In this document: positions 20,107 to 30,051 of the stretch, in pieces
Position numbering within the stretch: position 1 is the stretch's first letter
How the letters are laid out: every line of letters starts with the position of its first letter
DNA from: CAVZRC01 sp963777695
GTDB lineage: Bacteria > Planctomycetota > Planctomycetia > Isosphaerales > Isosphaeraceae
Direction of reading: 5' to 3'
DNA: 64,000 bases
Assembly: GCA_963777695.1 (NCBI GenBank)
Contig: CAVZRC010000003.1
Location: forward strand, 4,588,001 to 4,652,000
The notes under the pieces: model-generated
The model's database searches: none
Seen by the model: only the letters and a program-made list of their open reading frames with translations
What the model was told of the DNA's origin: nothing
Made by a program: the position numbers and the translations under genes

Positions 20107-21433
20107 TCAGCCCTCCGGGGCCACGAGTTCGGCCTTTTCCGGCCTCCTGGGAGATTGCGAGAACTCGAAGTCCTTCAGCACCGGGACCGCCCCGTATCGA
20201 CCGACCAGGTACCCCTTCTGGAGCGGCTCGCCCTTCCTGGGGCTGAAGTCCTCGAGAGAATAGAGGTCGGTCTCCCCAGAGGCGTCCTTTGCCGTGAACC
20301 AGACCTGATCCCGTCGAAAGAGAGTCGGATCGAGCAGGCTCGTATCGTGCGTTGTGAACACGAGTTGCGCATGGCCAGGGTTGATCTTGGGGTTATTGAA
20401 AAGCTGAACGAGCTCACGCGTGATGTAGGCGTGGAGGCTCGTATCCAACTCGTCCATGACCAGGACGGCGCCCTCTTGGAGGACGTCGTAGATCGGTCCA
20501 AGCAATTCGAGCATGCGCCGGGTTCCATCGGACTCCATTTCCAGGTCCCACTCGACCTCCTTGTCGGAACCGGGCAAACGGCGAGTGGTGCGAACCTCGA
20601 CCTTGACCTCGTTCAAAAAACCTCCGTTCGAGCCTTTCATCATGTCATCAACAATCTCACCCGGAAGACGCAGACGGTCCTTGTGAATCTTGCGCTCGTT
20701 GGCGAGCACCCGGTGAATGCCCGTGTCTGCCGCCTTCAGAACGCCCGTGAGCCATTCGCGGAATCTGGCGTTATTGAGGAGCTGGCCCTGGGTATAGGTC
20801 ATCGCGCCGAGATCCTTCGGCAACACTCTGAGGTAGTTGCGGAACCAACGGTAGATGGGCGTGATCTGGACGTGGTTCCACTGTGCCGCGACGGAGAGGA
20901 AGAGCCGCGTTGTCCCGGGTCCGGTTGGCGAGTTGCGACTTGTCGCCTCGGAGATGAGTCCGACTCCAGGACCAGGTCGATTTCCCGGTCGAGTCGAGCG
21001 TCCTCTGGAACCACTCCTGCGGCTTGCCCTTGGGATAGACCGTCAGCCATTCTTCGTGGACGCGTTCGCGCGAGACAACGAAGCCGTACTGGTGGCGTAC
21101 GCCATCCCGAAGGAACGTCATCTCGAACTGACTCGGGCTACTGGCGAGTTTGGGATCGAGTAAGAAGGGATGGACCGGGATCTTGTCTCCGTCTTGCCGG
21201 TTCTCCGAGGAGCTCAAGACGAAGTGTCGGAAGAAGGCGAATGCGTGGATCAGGTTGCTCTTCCCCGACGCATTTGCCCCGTAGATCGCCGCGCTTCGGA
21301 GCAGGGAGGAGCGATCAAAGCCCTCGATCGTCATGGTATTAGAAAGGAGCTCCTTCCCGGACCCCGCAACCATGCTGAAACGCTTTTCCGCGGCGTAGGA
21401 GCGGAAATTGCCAACGCGGAATTCGAGGAGCAT
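20107..21433 (-). CDS. RloA/AbiLi-like AAA family ATPase (frameshifted)
   Basis: The product of about 442 residues is an SMC/OLD-like AAA-15 ATPase. The N-terminus is typical (MLLEFRVGNFRSYAAEKRFSM), Walker A is IYGANASGKSNLIHA, the signature region is ESDGTRRMLELLGPI, Walker B is AVLVMDELDTSLHAYI, and the H-loop is VFTTHDTSLLDP. The frame shifts near 20905, where RDNAA continues as LFLSVAAQWNHVQITPIYRW. The ATG at 21433 is preferred to an upstream TTG because family members begin with this strand. It forms an operon with the RloB gene and lies at the trailer end of the CRISPR array, so the island joins two defence systems. If the break is real, the pair is inactive. Confidence 0.8.
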
Positions 21434-21517
21434 AAGAGTCGTCCACGTCAAACTGAGGGCACTTTTTGCGCGAGTCCGTTAATATTGTCCTCAAAATTGT
21501 ATCCTCTGGACAGGCAA

Positions 21518-24500
21518 GCTTCAATGGGGCCGCGACGAGGGTGCCGCGAAAAAGGCGAACCACGTGCCGCCGACCTTCGCCGCGCCGGGCGTGCTTCAAT
21601 GGGGCCGCGACGAGGGTGCCGCAGAAAAGTCCGCCGGGAGCCATTCCGACACCGGCCGGAAGTCGCTTCAATGGGGCCGCGACGAGGGTGCCGCGAAAAA
21701 GTATATCGGCAACGGCCCCGACGCCAAGCTCGGCGAGCTTCAATGGGGCCGCGACGAGGGTGCCGCGGAAAAGCCGATCCGGCAGGGTCTGCCCGGCCGG
21801 AAAGGGCACCGCTTCAATGGGGCCGCGACGAGGGTGCCGCGGAAAAGGCCGTCGGCATCGCTGTCCAATTGCCAGCACATCAAGCTTCAATGGGGCCGCG
21901 ACGAGGGTGCCGCGGAAAAGAATGGATTCATCGAGACCCGGAATGCCGACGGCTCGTGGCTTCAATGGGGCCGCGACGAGGGTGCCGCGGAAAAGGGTCG
22001 TGACGACGACGCCGCGGCCGATGAAGCTCCTGCTTCAATGGGGCCGCGACGAGGGTGCCGCGGAAAAGTCCCGACGCGTCGGGGTCCGGCGGCTCCGTCT
22101 ACGAGCTTCAATGGGGCCGCGACGAGGGTGCCGCGGAAAAGACCGATCGGGCGGCAGGCCAAGAGGATGCGCCGCCGCAGCTTCAATGGGGCCGCGACGA
22201 GGGTGCCGCGGAAAAGGGGCCTCGATCGCGCGGTCCATGATCCCGTCGAGCGCGCTTCAATGGGGCCGCGACGAGGGTGCCGCGGAAAAGGACCAGGCCC
22301 GGCTGATGGCCGCCGAGGAGTTGTGGCTTCAATGGGGCCGCGACGAGGGTGCCGCGGAAAAGGCGGGAATTTGGGCTGGGGACCCGCCGCATACTCGCTG
22401 CTTCAATGGGGCCGCGACGAGGGTGCCGCGGAAAAGGAATCCAGCGTCCCGACATATTCGGCCGACATGTATGCTTCAATGGGGCCGCGACGAGGGTGCC
22501 GCGGAAAAGCCGCATCCGGTTCGCCTCGCCGGCCGTGTAGGCGTCGCTTCAATGGGGCCGCGACGAGGGTGCCGCGGAAAAGTCGAGAAGTTCTCCCAGG
22601 ACCTCGGCGGATTCATCGCTTCAATGGGGCCGCGACGAGGGTGCCGCGGAAAAGATCCGGCGTCCCTGACGATGACCGTCGGGGGCGAGGCTTCAATGGG
22701 GCCGCGACGAGGGTGCCGCGGAAAAGACCCGGGGGGGCACCAGCTCGTTCGAGGCGGCCCAGCGGCTTCAATGGGGCCGCGACGAGGGTGCCGCGGAAAA
22801 GTTCGATACGATGACGCAGGCCATCGGCCAGTACAAGCTTCAATGGGGCCGCGACGAGGGTGCCGCGGAAAAGCGTGTTCCGGTGGCCCCATATATCGCG
22901 GATACCACAGCTTCAATGGGGCCGCGACGAGGGTGCCGCGGAAAAGGTTCGGGGTGCGGGCGTTCGGGCCGGGCGGGGAGGAGCAGCTTCAATGGGGCCG
23001 CGACGAGGGTGCCGCGGAAAAGGGGAGCGAACCTCCAGGGAGCGAACCTCCGGGGAGCGCTTCAATGGGGCCGCGACGAGGGTGCCGCGGAAAAGCTCGC
23101 GTAATCCTTGCCGACGTATCCGGCCGATTTGCCGCTTCAATGGGGCCGCGACGAGGGTGCCGCGGAAAAGGAGGGACAGGTCGAGGCGTTTCAGGTTCTC
23201 GGCCTGCTTCAATGGGGCCGCGACGAGGGTGCCGCGGAAAAGGTCCCAGGCTCTGGTCAACGCCCGGCCGGGTGAAGTCGCTTCAATGGGGCCGCGACGA
23301 GGGTGCCGCGGAAAAGTCAGGCGGCGATCGCTGCGGCCTCGGCTTGCAGCTCGCGCTTCAATGGGGCCGCGACGAGGGTGCCGCGGAAAAGGAAACCGCC
23401 CGGTTCGCGCCCGGCGGCCAGGGAGGCGCTTCAATGGGGCCGCGACGAGGGTGCCGCGGAAAAGCCGTCGCGGCTCGCGAGCCGGAACGTCGTGCTGCCG
23501 CTTCAATGGGGCCGCGACGAGGGTGCCGCGGAAAAGAGCGCATCTCCACTTCTGCCCGATCGATGGCCTTGCGCTTCAATGGGGCCGCGACGAGGGTGCC
23601 GCGGAAAAGTGTTCGCCGGGCTTGATCGCACGCCGAACCCCAAGGCTTCAATGGGGCCGCGACGAGGGTGCCGCGGAAAAGCGACGCGGCGGCAACCTTC
23701 AAGCTCCTGCTCCCGGAAGCTTCAATGGGGCCGCGACGAGGGTGCCGCGGAAAAGGTCCTGATCGGCGTCGAAGGCGCCGGCTCGGCCACGCTTCAATGG
23801 GGCCGCGACGAGGGTGCCGCGGAAAAGGAAACCGGCCACGAGCCACTAATTGCCCTATCTAGGGGCTTCAATGGGGCCGCGACGAGGGTGCCGCGGAAAA
23901 GGTGCGTCGATGCGAGCCGCGAATCCGCTCCGATCCCACGCTTCAATGGGGCCGCGACGAGGGTGCCGCGGAAAAGAGTACGCGAACGTGTTCGCCGACG
24001 TCCCTGTCTCATACGCTTCAATGGGGCCGCGACGAGGGTGCCGCGGAAAAGCAAGGATAGCATCCCCGGGCGGAGGATCTGATCCTTGCTTCAATGGGGC
24101 CGCGACGAGGGTGCCGCGGAAAAGCCTCGTCTGGGGCGTGACGAGGAGGGCCGCACTCAGGCTTCAATGGGGCCGCGACGAGGGTGCCGCGGAAAAGGAT
24201 TGCGAACGCGAGGAATGCCGATGCGAGGAGGAGGCTTCAATGGGGCCGCGACGAGGGTGCCGCGGAAAAGGACAAGGACCTGGGCACCGTCGGCCGCCTC
24301 GGCGCGCAGCTTCAATGGGGCCGCGACGAGGGTGCCGCGGAAAAGCCGGATCCTGATCGGACCCATTGGAACGCTACGGGATGCTTCAATGGGGCCGCGA
24401 CGAGGGTGCCGCGGAAAAGCCCGTGTTGGTGTCGTAATCGATGCTGGCCGTCAGGCTTCAATGGGGCCGCGACGAGGGTGCCGCGGAAAAGTCGAAAGTG

Positions 24501-25159
24501 GCCAAGGATTCGCCGGTCGCGGCGGGGCTTCAATGGGGCCGCGACGAGGGTGCCGCGGAAAAGGCCGGCGTCGTGGGCCAGGCCGCGGCGCGTGCCGCCG
24601 CTTCAATGGGGCCGCGACGAGGGTGCCGCGGAAAAGGGCGGCGGCGGGTTCGCCCGGGCGCTGTCGAGCGTCCAGCTTCAATGGGGCCGCGACGAGGGTG
24701 CCGCGGAAAAGGCTGGTCAGGGACGCCGACGGCAAGCTCTACGTGCGGCTTCAATGGGGCCGCGACGAGGGTGCCGCGGAAAAGTCTTGATCGGCTGCTC
24801 TCGGGACACGGAGGCGTATTCGCTTCAATGGGGCCGCGACGAGGGTGCCGCGGAAAAGGGGCGACTTCGATGACCTGGAACTCGCGCGTCGAACAGGCTT
24901 CAATGGGGCCGCGACGAGGGTGCCGCGGAAAAGTCCTCGACGCGTTCAACGAGCTGGACGGCGAGAACGAGCTTCAATGGGGCCGCGACGAGGGTGCCGC
25001 GGAAAAGTTTCGAGCTCTCCACGTCGGCGTTCGTCCAGGACACCGAGGCTTCAATGGGGCCGCGACGAGGGTGCCGCGGAAAAGGCCCCGTGGGGCTCCC
25101 GACTTGAGCTCTACCTCGAAAAGCTTCAATGGGGCCGCGACGAGGGTGCCGCGGAAAAG
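21518..25159 (-). CRISPR. CRISPR array, 50 repeats and 49 spacers, probably type I-G
   Basis: I counted 50 copies of a 37-bp repeat with period 71-76 (mean 73.6), giving spacers of about 34-39 bases. On the plus strand each repeat begins GCTTCAATGGGGCCGCGACG and ends GCCGCGGAAAAG. Repeats 1 to 3 at the left end differ in the last part (GCCGCGAAAAAG or GCCGCAGAAAAG), while the rest look identical, so the left end is the old trailer and the leader is at the right. Transcription is therefore predicted from 25160 leftwards, giving crRNA repeats that end GGCCCCATTGAAGC and an 8-nt handle ATTGAAGC. The repeat can form a hairpin CCGCG/CGCGG. The type I-G operon next to it makes this its likely processing machinery. 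Confidence 0.97.
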
Positions 25160-25683
25160 GGCCGGGACTTCAGTCTTATGCAAGATAACAACTTGCGTGG
25201 TGTCCCGCGAGAGGTGAGCCTTGGCGAGATGCAAGAAGACTGGGTGTCGGCGGCTTGCGTCGCGGAAACGCTGAGGTCACAAGGATTTCCGTCACGCGAG
25301 AGGGTCATCAATGCGTTCCTTGATCGAACAACCGGATTACCAAAGAGTTTAGGTGTCTCATGCGACCCCCGTTCCATTCTAATCACCTCGCCGCTCGCGG
25401 ACGATGTGACACGCCAGGATGCCGCCGGTTTTACCCGTCTCGGACGTCCGGAATCCCAGATCAGTCGAGGCCGGCGATCCGCGGCGGCTTACCGAGCGCG
25501 TCATCCCGGCCCGCACCGAGGATTTCGAGGAAAACGACACATCATCATCCGGCCGCGAGAGGCCATTGCCTCGCACATCAGATATCGTCCGAGGGCGGCG
25601 CCTGATGACCTCCACCGATATCGACCCACTCGGTCGCGGCGAAGAGCACAGCGGGCGGGCGAGAGTCTCGACCTCGAGACGCT
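25160..25683 (-). promoter_or_regulatory. Presumed CRISPR leader; no recognisable gene
   Basis: The first 60 bases to the right of the last repeat are less GC-rich than their surroundings (TTATGCAAGATAACAACTTG on the plus strand), as expected for a leader. I do not see a convincing promoter pair. The rest of the stretch holds no open frame with family-like composition. In many type I-G loci cas4-cas1 and cas2 occupy the space between the effector genes and the array; no trace of cas1 is visible here. Confidence 0.5.
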
Positions 25684-26325
25684 TCAGGGAGTCGTGGCGG
25701 CTCGCGGCGCCGCCGGCTCCTTGGCCAGGCGCGACTCGAGTCCTTCGACCCGCGAGTCGAGCTTGGCGGCGTGCCAGGTGATCCAGAACGCGCCACCGAT
25801 CAGGCCGATCACGACCGGCGTCAGGATCGTGAGGGCCCAGCCCGCGAATCGAAGGGACGCATCCGTCCGGGCCTGGAACTTCTCCAGGTTGGTGTTGATC
25901 GCGCCGACTTTCTCGTTGAAATCGGCGCGCAACCCACCGATCTCGGACGCGACCTCGGCGCGCAACCCGCCGATCTCGGAGCGCAGTCCACCGATCTCGG
26001 ACGCGACCTCGGCGCGCAACCCGCCGATCTCGGAGCGCAGTCCGCCGATCTCGGACGCGACCTCGGCGCGCAGTCCGCCGATCTCGGCTCGCAATCCGCC
26101 GATCTCGGACGCGACCTCGGCGCGCAACCCGCCGATCTCGGACGCGACCTCGGCGCGCAATCCGCCGAACTGGGAGGCGACTTCCGCCCGGAAGTTGCCG
26201 AAATCCCGGCCGAGATCCCGGACCGCCACTTCCAGGCTGTCCACCCGCGTCGCGATCCGATGATTCGACTCGCGCAGGTCGCGGATATCCTCCGCCAGCA
26301 ATTCGGTCGGGGCGGGCGCGGGCAT
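25684..26325 (-). CDS. Coiled-coil membrane protein with hendecad repeats
   Basis: The 213-residue product begins with a helical segment (LLAEDIRDLRESNHRIATRV). It then has a block of near-identical units: about six 11-residue units AEVASEIGGLR interleaved with 7-residue units SEIGGLR or AEIGGLR. Eleven- and seven-residue steps both fit a left-handed or straight coiled coil. One transmembrane helix follows (FAGWALTILTPVVIGLIGGAFWI, written here only in part by its ends FAGWAL and AFWI), then a short charged tail (AAKLDSRVEGLESRLA). A GGAG site lies 8 bases before the ATG. It sits between csb2 and the array, where adaptation genes would be expected. It resembles DUF1640-like coiled-coil proteins; a link to CRISPR is speculative. 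Confidence 0.7.
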   Translation of the reverse strand: MPAPAPTELLAEDIRDLRESNHRIATRVDSLEVAVRDLGRDFGNFRAEVASQFGGLRAEVASEIGGLRAEVASEIGGLRAEIGGLRAEVASEIGGLRSEIGGLRAEVASEIGGLRSEIGGLRAEVASEIGGLRADFNEKVGAINTNLEKFQARTDASLRFAGWALTILTPVVIGLIGGAFWITWHAAKLDSRVEGLESRLAKEPAAPRAATTP

Positions 26326-26540
26326 GGGGTTACTCCAGCGGAGAGGCGTAAGACCTCAAGAACGGGCGTTCCTTGGTGGAACTTTGGCGATGCTTATCTT
26401 TGCGGTCCCGATCTTGGTCCGACTAATAACTCAATTATCGCCCGAGCGATCTGACACGCCAACTGCTCCTTTCGAAACGAAGATTCGAATCAAGAGCGAT
26501 GCGACGCGCGACGCTGGTTTCTCGCGGAGAATCTGACGAT

Positions 26541-28166
26541 CTATGGCTCGTTCTTCGCCGCGAACAAGCCCAGCCCATGGAAGCGGCCGCCTCCGAGGCA
26601 GAGCGGACCGGGGATCGAGATCGGTCGGCAGGCCGCATCGCGCCACGTGATCCGAACGTGAAGCCGTCGAAACCGTCGGAGCTTCTCGGGGAATTGGTAG
26701 CTCGTCGCGAGTTCGGTCCCCGGCCAGAATCCGACCGGGCGCCACGCGATCTCGGCGTCCCGAGCCAGCTCTTCGGAGTAACCCGCCTGCCGGATCGCTT
26801 TGCGTAAGAGATACTCGATCCGGCGGTCGAGCCGACCCAGCAGCGTTCGCTGTTCGATCTCGTCGAGGGGATCAGCACTCGAATCAGTCCTGGAACGCAG
26901 ACGCATGCGAAGCTTCCGCGGATCGTCGTAGCCCGGGAGGATCATGGGCGTCACGGTCGCCCAGGTCGTCGACGCCTCAGTATATCGGCGGATCATCTTG
27001 TCGGATTCCGGTATCCGGGCGAGCATCGCCACGGGATCATCCCGACCCTCGGCGAAGAGCTCGGCGCCGGAAAGGAGCCGTGCGAGTCGCGAGAGATCTT
27101 CGTCGGCCCGTCCCCCGGTGACGAGGATCAGCGCACGACGGATGCTGGCCACGGTCATGGCACGGCCTTCGCCCCGCGGCTCGATGCTGGGGATCGGGAT
27201 GAATGCCAGCCGAGGACCCTGGACGGGGGCGTGGGCTTCTCCATGCGATTCCCCGTGACCAAGGACGAACGAGGCGACCTTCTCCGGCGACCATCCGAGT
27301 GCATCGGCAATGCCCCCGGCGCTAGCCGCATGTCGCAGCATCCCCGAGACCTCCATGCCCCTGCGCACCGGATCGAACGGTCGGAATCCGCTGGCATCGG
27401 TCCTGAGAAGGCTGAATGCGGCGAAGGCGGGGACCGACGGATCCGTCAACCGACGGTAACCGACGACGTCGAAGTCGGAAAGTGGCGGCACGGGAATGAA
27501 ACCTCCCTCCGGACCGATTCGGTTGAGAAATGCATGGTGTTTGTGGATGAGCCTGTCCAGGGTGCCCTCGATAGGCACGCGATACCCGGACGATGAGGCA
27601 CCCGACGTCGGGCACCAGCGCTCCCCGATCAATTCGTGAGCGTCGGCTTCGGAGATGACCGTTGCATTCGCCGCGACCATGTCGACGCCCCATCCCAGAT
27701 GCGTGATGCTCCGCGCCGCCGCGACGATGACCTCTTTGCACCCGTCGAACTCGGGGTCGGAGTCGGGCAGAGCCCAGAGGTAATGGACGGCCTCACCGTC
27801 GCGAGGCAGGTGCGTGGGGCGAACGTCCTTCTCGGTGCGATACTCGGCGACGCTCGCCGTCCCTCCGCGGGACCAGGATCCGGCGACCTTGTCCCCCACG
27901 TTATCCGGCACGTAGAGCCGATAGGGGACCCGCGACGACTCGCCCCGCGCGGCGACGATCCGCGGCGGCGGTTGCCGTTCCAGCCATCGCAGCGCCGAAG
28001 CGGCATGATCGAGGCGAGTCCGTTCGTTCCATCGGGCCGCCGCCGCCGCGACCAGCGCCTGAAAGACACGGAGCGGACTGGGAGGCCACTCCGGTTCGGC
28101 CCGATCGCCGCGTCCATGGCAGATCGGCTGAAGGAACCGGACGGTGATGCACAGGGAAGAGATCAT
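26541..28166 (-). CDS. csb2: Type I-G CRISPR protein Csb2 (Cas5-Cas6 fusion, GSU0054 family)
   Basis: The 541-residue protein is the Cas5/Cas6-type subunit of type I-G (formerly I-U) Cascade, expected to cut pre-crRNA at the repeat hairpin and to hold the crRNA 5' handle. The N-terminus is Cas5-like (SLCITVRFLQPICHG, then EWPPSPLRVFQALVAA), and the C-terminus has the Cas6-type glycine-rich loop (PGPLCLGGGRFHGLGLF). The middle contains RRYTEASTTWATVTPMILPG, typical of this family. Its ATG overlaps the stop of csb1 in ATGA, so it is translationally coupled. It is the last effector gene of the operon and is intact. Confidence 0.9.
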   Translation of the reverse strand: MISSLCITVRFLQPICHGRGDRAEPEWPPSPLRVFQALVAAAAARWNERTRLDHAASALRWLERQPPPRIVAARGESSRVPYRLYVPDNVGDKVAGSWSRGGTASVAEYRTEKDVRPTHLPRDGEAVHYLWALPDSDPEFDGCKEVIVAAARSITHLGWGVDMVAANATVISEADAHELIGERWCPTSGASSSGYRVPIEGTLDRLIHKHHAFLNRIGPEGGFIPVPPLSDFDVVGYRRLTDPSVPAFAAFSLLRTDASGFRPFDPVRRGMEVSGMLRHAASAGGIADALGWSPEKVASFVLGHGESHGEAHAPVQGPRLAFIPIPSIEPRGEGRAMTVASIRRALILVTGGRADEDLSRLARLLSGAELFAEGRDDPVAMLARIPESDKMIRRYTEASTTWATVTPMILPGYDDPRKLRMRLRSRTDSSADPLDEIEQRTLLGRLDRRIEYLLRKAIRQAGYSEELARDAEIAWRPVGFWPGTELATSYQFPEKLRRFRRLHVRITWRDAACRPISIPGPLCLGGGRFHGLGLFAAKNEP

Positions 28167-29257
28167 CCGTTCGTCCCCCCGGTCTCGGCCTTCTTCGCCT
28201 TCTTCCCCTTGGTCTTGGTTTCTCCCTCGCCCATCACATCCTTCTTGGCCCGTTCCTTGTCGAACTCGACGGTCCTGTCCTCGCCGACGCCGAACGCCTT
28301 CGCGGCGGCGGTCGCGTACCCGAGTGCGTCGTCGTGCGTGAACTGAGCCGGTTTGCGCTCTCCGGTCGGGAACACCTCGACGAATTCCCGGGGTTCCTTC
28401 GGATCCGGGTCGAGCACGAGCAGGCAGCCCTGCCGCAGGTAGCCCGACGGATTGCGGGTGAACGCCGTGAGGGCCAGGCCGAGGATATATCGGCGCAAGG
28501 CCAGGGTCCTCGCCTGATCCTTGCCGGCGAACAGGAGCCGGAGTGCGGCGATGCCCAACGTGGCATCACGCCGGATGCCACCTTCGGCGACGACTCCTCC
28601 GGGAGAGGCCGATGCGGGGACGTGAATAAATCCGCGCTCGGCGTAAGCGTCCTTGGTCGCCTTGTCGGCCGGCTCATCGAGGAGCTTGTCGGCAACATAC
28701 TCCGTGGCGGGCACGAACTGGGCAGACCGACGCAGCTTCTTCACGTTGAAGGCCCGGATCGTGGACGCGACCAGTCGGGGCAGCTTCGCCTGGGTGTCGC
28801 GCGAGTCCCAGACGCCGAATACCAGCGAGGTCGGGGCGATCCTGGCGAGAGGTTCGGCGTCACCCTTGAGGACGGACTTGAAGGCGTTCTGAAGGGCTTG
28901 CTGCAACTCCGAGCAACGAACGATGGCATCACCCGCGCGGTGCCCGGCCTCGAGGATGTTGATTTCCTTCTCGCCGGCTTTCACGACGATCTGCGGCACG
29001 AGCGCCTTGTATTTCTCCTCGGCGAACATCGGCTCGATGCGATTGGCCTGCGATCCCACGCTGTCGACCAGGCAGACGTTCGTGCCGTTCGAGTACTCGT
29101 CGATGTTATATCCGCCGGGGAAACCGTCGCCGGCGGCGAACGTGGCCGGGAACAGCACACCTCCGGGCCCTTCGACGGGCATGAGATACTCGCGGATCAC
29201 GATGGCCGCGGGGCCCTCGTCGCTCAGGTAGCGGTCGAAATGCGAGAGCTCGCTCAT
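28163..29257 (-). CDS. csb1: Type I-G CRISPR protein Csb1 (Cas7g, GSU0053 family)
   Basis: The 364-residue protein is the backbone subunit that polymerises along the crRNA. Family features include the N-terminal REYLMPVEGPGGVLFPATFA, CLVDSVGSQANRIEPMF, FGVWDSRDTQAKLPRLVAST (the conserved GVWDSR motif) and FIHVPA...GGIRRDATLG. The C-terminus is a low-complexity basic tail (KTKGKKAKKAE). The ATG at 29257 shares its A with the last base of the csb3 TGA stop, so the genes are coupled. The gene is intact. Confidence 0.93.
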   Translation of the reverse strand: MSELSHFDRYLSDEGPAAIVIREYLMPVEGPGGVLFPATFAAGDGFPGGYNIDEYSNGTNVCLVDSVGSQANRIEPMFAEEKYKALVPQIVVKAGEKEINILEAGHRAGDAIVRCSELQQALQNAFKSVLKGDAEPLARIAPTSLVFGVWDSRDTQAKLPRLVASTIRAFNVKKLRRSAQFVPATEYVADKLLDEPADKATKDAYAERGFIHVPASASPGGVVAEGGIRRDATLGIAALRLLFAGKDQARTLALRRYILGLALTAFTRNPSGYLRQGCLLVLDPDPKEPREFVEVFPTGERKPAQFTHDDALGYATAAAKAFGVGEDRTVEFDKERAKKDVMGEGETKTKGKKAKKAETGGTNG

Positions 29258-30051
29258 CAGTTTCCTCGGGTTGAGATGGGGATTGCGGAGCGGAACGCCT
29301 TGTGCTTCCTCTGACCGGTGCGATACCAATTCTCGAACCGATAGCCGAGTCGGCCGCTACTCGGAAGTAGTCCGCTCACGGCCGCCGGGACCAGGGGCGG
29401 CGGCAGCGGTATAGCCCAGGTGTAATATTCAAAGACGCGCGGTTGCTTGGTCCTGGCGGGCAGGGCGCGCTGGAGCCCCACGAGACAGAGAAATTCGACG
29501 GCCGGGAATGCGGTCGTCGTCATACTGAGATCGTTGGGTGAAAAGCCTACGTCGCGGGAATGGGCGTTCGGGCCGCGTCGGGCATCGAAGTAGAAGGGCT
29601 CGACCTTCTTCGTCGGGTTGTCGGGATCGTAGGCGATCAGGCCGACGTCGAACAGGTCGGCGGACTGGAATCGGTCATGACGCAAGGTGTGTTGCATCGC
29701 ACGCGCAATCCGGACGCTCTCCATCGTGCCGGCCCAGACCTTCAATTCCTTGCCGCCCGCCTGCTCGTCGCGCCACCAATCCAGTCGCAGGCTTCCCGAA
29801 GGCAGGACGATCTCGATCGGGGATGACGTATCATCGTCGCGGTCGAGCTGGATCAATTCCGCTCGAGATGCGACTCGAAGGAGTTCGGCCAGATCACCGC
29901 CAGCCGAGATGCGGAACGCGCCCCGTTCAGACCACCCCTCAGCCCCGTCCCAGATGCGATCGGCAAGCTCGAGCAGACCGCAACAGGCGAAGAACTGGCC
30001 GGGATTGGTCGGATCGACATCGACGCGGATGCTCGGCTCGAGGTTCTTCAT
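29257..30051 (-). CDS. csb3: Type I-G CRISPR protein Csb3 (Cas8-like, GSU0052 family)
   Basis: The 264-residue product begins IRVDVDPTNPGQFFACCGLLELADRIW, split here as VDPTNPGQFFACCG and LLELADRIW, the standard opening of the Csb3 family. It also contains EPFYFDARRGPNAHSRDVGF and MTTTAFPAVEFLCLVGLQR. It is considered the large-subunit (Cas8) equivalent in this variant of type I-G, and would contribute to target and PAM recognition. The ATG at 30051 overlaps the cas3 stop in ATGA. A longer N-terminus is open but lacks a ribosome-binding site and would overlap cas3, so it is rejected. Confidence 0.9.
   Translation of the reverse strand: MKNLEPSIRVDVDPTNPGQFFACCGLLELADRIWDGAEGWSERGAFRISAGGDLAELLRVASRAELIQLDRDDDTSSPIEIVLPSGSLRLDWWRDEQAGGKELKVWAGTMESVRIARAMQHTLRHDRFQSADLFDVGLIAYDPDNPTKKVEPFYFDARRGPNAHSRDVGFSPNDLSMTTTAFPAVEFLCLVGLQRALPARTKQPRVFEYYTWAIPLPPPLVPAAVSGLLPSSGRLGYRFENWYRTGQRKHKAFRSAIPISTRGN

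Noticed and set aside
21466..25217. Long open frames through the CRISPR array (repeated peptides such as FNGAATRVPRK or RHPRRGPIEA)
   Set aside because: They arise because the repeat has no stop codon in several frames. The peptides follow the DNA repeat and have no protein family character.
25379..25615. Minus-strand ORF in the CRISPR leader region
   Set aside because: It has low-complexity Arg/Ser-rich composition typical of non-coding frames in high-GC DNA, and no trace of Cas1 or Cas4 motifs.
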